From contig CM055111.1 of assembly GCA_029204225.1 (NCBI GenBank), positions 42,102,815 through 42,166,814 on the forward strand: a DNA stretch of 64,000 nt, given 5' to 3'. Position numbers and translations under genes: made by a program. Source of the DNA: Diphasiastrum complanatum (taxonomy: Eukaryota; Streptophyta; Lycopodiopsida; Lycopodiales; Lycopodiaceae). Shown here in pieces: positions 56,401 to 64,000 of this stretch. The notes under the pieces are model-generated. The model saw only the letters and a list, made by a program, of their open reading frames with translations. It was not told where the DNA came from and made no database searches. The stretch's first letter is position 1; every line of letters begins with the position of its first letter.

Positions 56401-57386
56401 AAGGGGAGGGTTATATCCTTTTTGGGGCTAAAAAATTTGAAATTCTCCCATGTGACAGAATTTGCCAGGAAAATTCTAAAACTTCCTCTACGGTCTACGA
56501 ATTCTGATGACATGGCAAAGTGGCTGTGCAAATTTCTTTTGCTTAACCAATTTTTTCAAAAAAAAATTCACATTTTCTAACATATGTGGGCGAGTTCTAA
56601 ATGTTGTGTGCAAATTTTGGTGATCATTGTAAGTGGCTGTGTGAATTTGTGCAAGTTTGTAACAGCTCTTCTTGTCTAGAAATTCACTTGAATCTAATTT
56701 CGACAAAATTAGCATGCCATCAAAATTCGCCAAAGCTATTTTTGGCATTTTTTTCACAGTGGGCGAATTCTAGAGTGGATGTGCAAATTTGTGCGCACAG
56801 CTTTCCATGTTGTGTGAGTTCTGTGCTTGGATTTTCTATGCCTTTCTTTACTAATTTTTGAAAATTGTATGAATAAATTCACACAGTGGTCAGATAATAT
56901 CTGATTGGTCTAAAAAGGTCCATTACATTACATGCAAATTTTGGCTGAGACAGAAAATCACAATTTTGGATGTATTTTGTCAAGATCTGATAAATTTTCA
57001 CTCTAATCACAGTGTCAATATGATTTTTGATTGGACAAATCTCGGCTTGGTGTGTTCTGAATGAAGAGTAGAAGGCTGACAAGTTTTATGTGAGATTTTT
57101 TTATGCTAATAATGTAATTTCCTAGCACTTGATCCAGATCTGGAAACTGGTGTAGAGATCAAAAAAATTGGGATCTGATCGATCTAGACTTGCTTGATAG
57201 ATCTGAAGTGAATGGAGGTGGATTGAGTCTGATTGTGAAGTTGTTGTATCTAGACGACTGATCAATGACATGCAAACAATGAGGTTGGATCAAGAAGAAG
57301 AAATGAAAAATAAACAACGAAAAATATACACACATAACGACAAGGGGACGGGGACATGCAAGCAAACATATAGAACAATAGTACGA
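56401..57386. other. A+T-rich region, nothing recognised
   Basis: The words GCGAATTCT and GTGCAAATTT recur at about 56580-56800, without a fixed period. It may be a decayed LTR of the neighbouring gypsy element. No TG...CA pair or primer site could be set. Confidence 0.4.
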
Positions 57387-58460
57387 TCAGGACATTTCAA
57401 GATAGAAAGAGTGCTCATGATATTGTCTAAGGTGACTCCCATTCACTACAGAATCTAAGGGGATTCCATCAAGTATTTTAAGGTGGTCATAACTTGACGA
57501 AAAGATCTGCTCAATCAAATATGGCCCTTGCCCTGTGAATTTCAACTTCCCCTTATGTGCCTTATCCCCCTCTTTAAACTCGTTGAGCTTAATTAGACAA
57601 TCATGCCCATCTTTTTGTCTATGCTTGTAAACCTGTTGTGCATGGACACTAATGGTACGGGTTTCACAAAGCTTTTCAAGATGAAACAGGCGATTGGCTA
57701 AGATTTGTTTAGAATCCAATTGCTAATCATAGGCCAGGCGTAAGGATGGAACATAAAATTCAACTGGCATAATTGCTTCCTCGCCATAAGTCAACTGAAA
57801 AGGAGTAGATCCAGTAGATTTCTTAGGGGTTGTGTGATAAGCCCAAAGTGCGACATGTAATTTCAATTCCCAATCAGATCTACTGGCCTCCATGTTCTTA
57901 GTAAGGATTTCTCATAAGATCTTATTTGTTGACTCAGCTTGGCCATTACAACATGGGTAATAAGGAGCACTTTTCCTATGGACCACTAGGAAGGTGGATA
58001 GTAAGTGTTCGATCATCTGCATCTACAAATCTAACAGCACGAGCTTCGGCCCATTTGGTGCAATAGTCGGTGGCTACTATAATGTATCGAGATTGTGTGA
58101 ATCTAGCAGCCGGGCTAATTGGTACCACATAGTCAATTTTCCATTTAAAAAATGCTTGGTCAGACAGTATGGGATTTAATGGCATGAAATCCTTGAATTG
58201 AGGTCATTTTGCGCATTGACATACATCGCATGCCATTACAAATTGATGTGTATCCTTAAATAAGGTTGACCCGGCCAACAATATTTTGTGTGATGTTGTC
58301 TTTGATGAGAAATGTCCTCCGCCACTTCCTTCATGGGTGAGGGAAATGATGGGGGTCGTTTCTCCCTCAATGAGACATCTACGAATAATTCCATTCATCC
58401 CTTTTTTATACAATTGTCTAGCAATGAGGGTGTAGGGAGCGAATTTATAAATCAATGCTC
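57387..58460 (-). pseudogene. Gypsy element J integrase with C-terminal domain
   Basis: Zinc-binding finger H-E-G-S-G-G-G-H-F plus C-D-V-C-Q-C-A-K (58204-58330). Core start W-K-I-D-Y-V-V-P and I-V-A-T-D-Y-C-T-K-W-A-E-A (57976-58160). Core end W-A-Y-H-T-T-P-K-K-S-T-G (about 57840) and Y-G-E-E-A-I-M-P. C-terminal tail with K-F-T-G-Q-G-P-Y-L-I (57387-57719). Three frame breaks. The first catalytic Asp is present (I-D-Y); a deletion near 57976 removes the part with the second. Confidence 0.85.
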
Positions 58461-59445
58461 ACTAGGTAGCTTTAGATAGATTCGGATCAATTTGGCCAGT
58501 AGTGAGGTATTTAGTGATTTCATGGGCCCAAACTGGGGTGTAATCTACTTGAAACAAGATAGCATCAAGAAGGTCATCATTAACACCTTCTGTTTGTTTG
58601 TCCGTGCTAGGGATTCGTGAAAGATGATCAGCTAAAAAATGTTGCGAACCCCTTCTAACAACAACTCAAAATTCAAATTCCCGAAGTACCAACAACCAGC
58701 GCGCTATCCATCCAGTTTTGCACGTCTTATTCAAAAGATATAATAGCGCCTGATGATCGGTGTAAAACACAAAGGGTTTGCCTAAAAGATAATGCCAAAA
58801 CTTTTGAACCGCATACACCATAGAAAGTGCTTCTCTCTCAATAGTGGTATAATTCATCTCGGCTGGGATTAGTTGTCTACTCAGGAATCGGATAGGATAA
58901 TCCTTGGAATTCTTACATGGTTGCATCAAGACAACGCCGATGGCATACTTAGAAGCATCCGTGTGCACATGGAATTCCTTGGAATAATATGGTGCTCACA
59001 AAATAGGAGCGTTGGCTAGAGTAGTTTTGAGATCTTGAAATGCATGGCCATGCTCTTCTACCCATTTAGGATCTATGGTCAATCGGTACATCCAGTGTGC
59101 TTTCCCTGCAAAGTCACGTACGTGACATCGATAATAGTTTGCATGGCCCATAAAGACCATGACCTCACGCACGGTTCTAGGAATGGGCATCTCTATAATG
59201 ACTTTTACCTTTTCAGAATCAGTAGCGATTCCATTCCGAGATATGATGTGTCCTAGGATAATACCATGAGTAACCTAGATCTGGCATTTCTCAGGGTTTA
59301 GGGAGATACCATATCTCTGATATTGAATGCATATTTTCTCAAGTATAGCTAGATGTCTAGATGCTTCAGAATGGACTCCTAGGTCATCTAAATAGACTTC
59401 TAGTGTGTCAGTACTATGGAAGTACACCGGGAAATGGCGAAAAGA
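58461..59445 (-). pseudogene. Gypsy element J RT C-terminus and RNase H
   Basis: RT palm: L-E-V-Y-L-D-D-L-G-V-H-S with the Y-x-D-D box as Y-L-D-D at about 59385, then I-S-L-N-P-E-K-C-Q-I. Connection G-H-A-N-Y-Y-R (about 59140). RNase H (58666-58968, 100 open codons): H-T-D-A-S-K-Y-A-I-G-V-V-L, E-R-E-A-L-S-M-V-Y and Y-T-D-H-Q-A-L-L-Y-L. RT N-terminal half is missing; at about 59450 the sequence turns into a + strand element. Confidence 0.87.
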
Positions 59446-59449
59446 GTTG

Positions 59450-60120
59450 TGCTCAATTGAGGATAACATCACGTCACTAGTCCTCCCTGAGGTGCCGCTG
59501 CATCTGACTAACCCTACAAGCAACAAGGGAAATATATGCATTCCTACAACTTACGAACATTCCTGCATTGTCTTGGCAATATTAGATGGCGGATCGGGAG
59601 TCAACATAATATCAACATCTCTGATGAAGGAGTGGGGTCTTCAAGCTTCCATGAAACGGCCAAATTGTCAACTTTGAATGGTAGATCAAAGTGTGGTAAA
59701 AGCATTAGGCCTAATACTAGACATAAGGCTGAAACTAGGAAGTTTGAGCTTCATGCTAGATTTGGTAGTGCTAGATATCCCTAGCAACGCCTATTCTTAT
59801 GAATTACTCCTAGGTAGGCCATCTCTAATGCACGCGCATGATTGGAATAGAGAGCGCATTACATTTGGCAATCGAGAAACATCGATCACCATCGACTTGG
59901 TTGGTAAGATCAAACCCGCACGAATCACTGAATATGGATCCTCTACCATAGAGTCTATTCTTGAAAATTACTGTGACATCGAAGAGAAAGGCCACTATAC
60001 CAAGGCTACGGATATCATCAACTGGAGCCACAGCTTGGCAACAATCGATTGTGTCAATGTGGAACATTGCAAGCTCAATACACATCACACTGATAGCAAT
60101 GAATCTACCGTTGAACCAAC
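59450..60120 (+). pseudogene. Gypsy element K protease
   Basis: The retropepsin site reads L-A-I-L-D-G-G-S-G-V-N-I-I at about 59568-59606, with Gly where Ser/Thr is expected after Asp. Downstream L-D-L-V-V-L-D-I-P-S-N-A-Y-S-Y-E-L-L-L-G-R-P-S matches the element G1 protease tail. A TGA at 59677 breaks the frame between the two halves; from 59678 it is open for 298 codons to 60574. Confidence 0.82.
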
Positions 60121-60940
60121 TGATTTGGATACTCCTATCTTCAACGTCAGTTATGTTAACACTCAACACCACAACGAGGACTTGCTTCACGTCACTTGGC
60201 TACCTCATGACGAATCAATCACCTTGTCTTTTGACAACGAGAGTATTTTACGCTCTCAAGAGTTTGATACTGACTCCGACATGGCCGATATTATAGATGT
60301 AGCTATTCAGCGCTTCATGGACGCCATTCTCCCACGGCTACTCCCTGAGAAAGTCCGAGAGATAGAGCCTAAGGCTAGCATTGCTGCAATCAAACTGGAC
60401 CAAAGTAAAATATATCAGGTCAAACGACCGGTATACGAATGGGAGATACATGATAAAGAATCTATCTGTGCGATAGATGACACAATCTCCCTCAAGCGTC
60501 CGAGCCAAACAGAAACACCGTTCACAAGGTGCATGCGAAACCAACTAGGAAGGAAGCTATTCACAAGAAAATGAAAAAGATTATAGAGGTGGAGCCTCCT
60601 CGTGATCTCACGATAGCTTGAGAAACCTCGGGCGAAGCACAATCCTCTAGGTCCACAAGCCACACAGCTAGGACCTCTAAAGATCCACCTAAGACCAGGA
60701 CTAAGAAGCCCTACGCCCTTGACAAAATTGATGTGCCTAACCATGTCAAGGACTTCACCATTGAAGATGTAACTATCCACCTACCTCAAGCTCAACGGGA
60801 GCCAAAGGGGAATGAGCCATATGATGGCCCCGCTCAAACCATGAAGCTAAATCTTCAAGAGCCTGATGAGACAGAGGACAAGTTTGTCCATATTGGAACA
60901 CATCTCAACACTGAACAACGTCTGGGAGAAGCTCCTTAGA
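60121..60940 (+). pseudogene. Gypsy element K protease-RT connector
   Basis: The open frame begun at 59678 ends at 60574. A following frame has V-K-D-F-T-I-E-D-V-T-I-H-L-P-Q (60733-60939), homologous to element G1 at 42820-42860. Acidic, without catalytic motifs, as in G1. Two breaks at about 60574 and 60620. Confidence 0.65.
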
Positions 60941-61800
60941 AAATATCGTCATACAAGGACATGAAGGGGGTAGATCCCTTATCGTGCATAGAATCCCATT
61001 AAAGATGGATGCTAAACCCCATGCCAATAGACCTTATCATTGTAATCCGATCTACAGAGCACGCATCAAAGAAGAACTCCAAAGCTCTTGGAGGCAGGTT
61101 TCATCTACGAGGTGGAACATACAAATTGGGTATCACCTATTGTTGTGGTCCCAAAGAAGAATATGAAGCTTCATATGTGTGTCAACTATGGCAAATTAAA
61201 TGCTTCCATAGAAAGAGATCATTTTCCAATCCTGTATGGCGAATCCATATTGGAAAACCTAGCTGGGGATGAGTTTACTCCTTCTTAGATGGCTTCAGTG
61301 GATACAACTTAGTTGTTATCTCTGAAGAAGACCAACAAAAAATGGTTTTTGCTATGGAATGGGGTATCTTTAGCTAGCGAGCTATGCCATTTGGATTGTG
61401 TAATGCACCATGCACCTTCCAACGTGTCATGCAAGCAGAATTTTATGATCTCATCGGTGAAAACCTTGAGATCTATCTTGATGACCTTGGGGTACACTCA
61501 GAAGAATTCACTCACCTGGCCGTACTCAAACTTATTCTCATATAATGTCAGAGGTATGGTATTTCTCTTAATCCTGAAAAATGTCAGATATGAATCACCC
61601 ACGATGTCATACTTGGTCACATTGTATCATGCAATGGGATTGCCACCGACCTAGAGAAGATCAAAGTCATCGTCGAGAGGCCATAGCCGAAAACGGTCCG
61701 AGACACTTAGTGTTTTATGGGTCATGCTAATCACTATCGTTGCCATATTTGCGACTTTGCTAGTAAGGCACGATGGATATAAAGAGTGATCGTAAATCCT
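60941..61800 (+). pseudogene. Gypsy element K reverse transcriptase
   Basis: A-G-F-I-Y-E-V-E-H-T-N-W-V-S-P and V-V-V-P-K-K-N (61088-61170); C-V-N-Y-G-K-L-N where C-V-D-Y-R is usual; F-S-G-Y-N; M-P-F-G-L-C-N-A-P-C-T-F (61385-61420); and I-Y-L-D-D-L-G-V-H-S (61470-61500) with Y-L-D-D. Then N-P-E-K-C-Q-I and G-H-I-V-S. Frame changes at 61288 and 61540 and several stops. Same family as elements J and L. Confidence 0.86.
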
Positions 61801-62416
61801 AAGTGGACGGATGAACAGAGAAAGGCCTTCCAAGACTCTCAAACACACCTTGACAACTGCTCCTATCTTGCGAGCTCCAGATTACACGAAGGAGTTTCAC
61901 GTCCACACTGATGCATCAAAGTTTGCCATCGGTGCAATGCTAACTCAACCAGGAGAGTACAACAAGGACTATCCGATTCATTTCCATAGCAGACAATTAA
62001 TGTCTGCGGAGATGAACTACACCACAATCGAGAGAGAAGCATTAGCAATGATTTATGCCATCCAGAAGTTTCAACATTATCTTCTGGGCAAATCCTTTGT
62101 ATCTTTCATAGATCATCAAACGTTACTTCAAAACTGCACAACAAGTACAATCACACGTTGGTTGTTATTACTACAAGAATTTGAATTATGTATTGTTGTG
62201 CGCAAGGGATTGCAACATTTTGACGCTGATCATCTATCCAGAATGTCGAGTGATGAGAAACCAACGGAGGACATCAATGATGACCTACCCAATGCAATAC
62301 TCTTCCAAGTTGATTGTACCCCCATGTGGGCCAAAGACATCGTAGAGTTTTTAACGACGGGGGTGCTAGATCCGACATCGCACTTATCTACAAGGTGGCA
62401 CCCTATACACTTATAG
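61801..62416 (+). CDS. Gypsy element K RNase H, 201-codon open frame
   Basis: Well preserved RNase H: H-T-D-A-S-K-F-A-I-G-A-M-L at residues 34-46, I-E-R-E-A-L-A-M-I-Y, H-Y-L-L-G-K-S-F, D-H-Q-T-L-L, R-W-L-L-L-L-Q-E-F-E-L, and D-A-D-H-L-S-R-M, with the acidic residues (D, E, D, D) in place. It would remove the RNA strand during reverse transcription. The frame ends at a TAG at 62414, where copia sequence begins, so integrase is missing. Confidence 0.8.
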
Positions 62417-62424
62417 CGGGGCAA

Positions 62425-62815
62425 CTTTTCAAGTATAAACTTAAGAAGTCCTAGATCTACCATCTTGAATTCACTACACAAAGCAATTTTGACATCTCTT
62501 ATGCCATCAAGATCATTTCCTGTAAGGATGATGTCATCTACATACAAAACCAAAATAATGATCTTGCCATCATTACACTTGACATACAATGAAGGTTTAT
62601 AAGAGCTTATCACAAAACCAATAGAGTAGAGGTAGTTGTGCAACCTAGAGCACCAAGCTCTAGGTGCTTGCTTGAGTCCACAAAGACTCTTCTTCAAGTA
62701 GCAAACTTTGTCTTCATCTCCTTCCTTGATGAAGCCCTCGGGTTGCAACATTTAGATCTCTTCTTCCAAGAATCCATTTAGGAAAGCATTAGTCACATCA
62801 AGTTGGAAAATATTC
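62425..62815 (-). pseudogene. Copia reverse transcriptase fragment
   Basis: About 130 codons with Q-P-E-G-F-I-K-E, L-K-K-S-L-C-G-L-K-Q-A-P-R-A-W, L-Y-V-D-D-I-I-L-T-G-N-D and F-K-M-V-D-L-G. This is a classic copia RT with Y-V-D-D at about 62540. A T-N-A-F-L-N-G block lies at about 62790. It is bounded on both sides by gypsy sequence. Nothing else of its element is visible. Confidence 0.87.
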
Positions 62816-64000
62816 TCTAATTTCCTTAGCCCATACAGGTGTAGAGTCAACTTGGAAAAGGATTGCATCTGGTAAATCATCGTTGGCGTCTTGATCAGGG
62901 GTAGGAAGGTTAGGGATTCGGGATAGATGGTCTACTAGAAAATGTTGAACTCCCTTACGAACCACGATCTGAAACTCAAATTCTCGCAGTAATAGGATCC
63001 ATCTAGTAATATGGCCTATGGTGCAGGTCTTGTTGATGGGATACAACAGTGCTTGATGATCAGTGAAGAACGCAAAAACTTTTCCTAGAAGATAATGGAA
63101 AAACTTCTGAACCGCATATACCATTGCCAAGGCTTCACATTCGGTAGTGGTATAATTGACTTCAGCAGGTATCAATTGTTGACTAAGAAAACGGATTGGG
63201 TAGTCCTTTTTGAATTCTCCCGGTTGGGCGAGCACTGCTTTAATGGCATACTTGGATGCATCAGTATGCACATGAAATCCTTTAGAATAATCAGGAGCCC
63301 GGAGGATGGGCGCATTGTTAAGGGCTTCTTTAAGCTGATTAAATGTGACGTGTTGTTCATCCGTCCGTTTGGGAACTACAACTACTTTGTAGATTAAGCG
63401 TGCTTTGTTAGCAAAATCGAAAATAAAGCACCAATAGTAGTTGGTGTGGCCAAGGAAAGAGTAAACTTCACGTATCGTACGCGATTTCGGTAGATTTTGA
63501 ATGATAAGGATCTTGTCAGGGTCAGTGGCAATGCCATTTCGGGAAATAATATGTCCTAACACAATACCATGTGTTACCCAAATCTGGCATTTTTCATGAT
63601 TAAGAGAGATGTCGAAGCGTTGACATTGGATAAAAAACAAAATTGAGCACAGACAGATGGAGTGTTTCTTCTGAATGTGCTCCTAAATCGTCCAAGTAAA
63701 TCTCTAAGGTATCGCCCATCTGTTGAGAAAAGGCCGCTTGCATAACATGTTGGAAGGTGCTAGGAGCATTGCAGAGACCAAAGGGCATGACTTTCCAGCA
63801 GAAGGTTCTCCATTCTGTGGCAAAAGTGGTTTTATGTTGATCTTCTTCAGCAATTTGGATCATATTGTATCCGCTAAAACCATCTAAGGAGTAAACCTCA
63901 TCTCTTGCTAGATTTTCTAAAATGGATTCTCCGGAAGGTAATGGAAAATGATCACGTTCGATGATGGCGTTAAGTTTCTTAAAGTCGACACAGATTCGGA
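62816..64000 (-). pseudogene. Gypsy element L RT and RNase H (runs off right edge)
   Basis: RT from 64000: V-D-F-K-K-L-N (about 63975), F-S-G-Y-N, M-P-F-G-L-C-N-A-P-S-T-F (63775), and I-Y-L-D-D-L-G-A-H-S (63690). After a frame change at about 63640 the 280-codon open frame 62798-63640 goes on with N-H-E-K-C-Q-I, G-H-T-N-Y-Y-W, RNase H (H-T-D-A-S-K-Y-A-I, F-T-D-H-Q-A-L-L-Y) and V-D-H-L-S-R-I. Closest in this window to elements J and K. The rest of pol and gag lie outside. Confidence 0.87.

Overview
The window reads as nuclear DNA of a land plant. It holds LTR retrotransposons with plant-type tRNA-iMet primer sites, a multi-exon bHLH-MYC_N gene with canonical GT-AG introns, very long dinucleotide arrays and A+T-rich spacers. 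A large-genome, non-flowering vascular plant (fern or gymnosperm) is my guess from texture only. Nothing prokaryotic, no rRNA or tRNA gene, and no CRISPR is visible.

One host gene is well supported: a six-exon, 507-codon LONESOME HIGHWAY-like (bHLH-MYC_N) gene on the + strand at 18967-22492. Every join keeps frame, but no bHLH domain is encoded in it or visible downstream. Almost everything else is mobile-element sequence.

Layout. 1-8990: tandem minus-strand Ty1/copia array of one family, internal regions alternating with shared LTRs. 9028-11720: Ty3/gypsy RT remnant abutting a copia RNase H with its 3' LTR. 12298-17023: complete but decayed, apparently non-autonomous copia element with matching target duplications. 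17.0-22.5 kb: microsatellite and LHW-like gene. 22.5-28.3 kb: A+T-rich, with a fold-back element and stray U3-like repeats. 28342-29512: copia LTR with primer site, carrying a MITE-like insertion. 30.06-31.38 kb: copia pol relic. 33.2-38.83 kb: 24-bp tandem repeats and a second non-autonomous copia element with a 602-codon open frame. Its truncated LTR is fused to a gypsy gag leader, and this fusion occurs twice. 38.7-43.03 kb: gypsy gag-protease (+) split by a solo-LTR-like insertion. 43.03-47.64 kb: minus-strand gypsy element with a solo LTR and perfect TSD inside gag. 47.8-55.0 kb: three copies of a plant transposase-24-like (En/Spm-related) coding unit, two Helitron-like 3' termini and dense GT/AT/GA microsatellites. 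55.0-57.4 kb: unknown ORFs. 57.4-64.0 kb: three gypsy pol blocks in alternating orientation, with a copia RT island.

Relations among parts: the retroelements are nested and recombined. Most frames are broken, so activity would depend on proteins supplied from elsewhere. The likely selected unit is the LHW-like gene. The best candidates for something unusual are its missing bHLH domain, the duplicated copia-LTR/gypsy-gag fusion, the downstream module shared by two non-autonomous copia elements, and the transposase-24-like paralogues.
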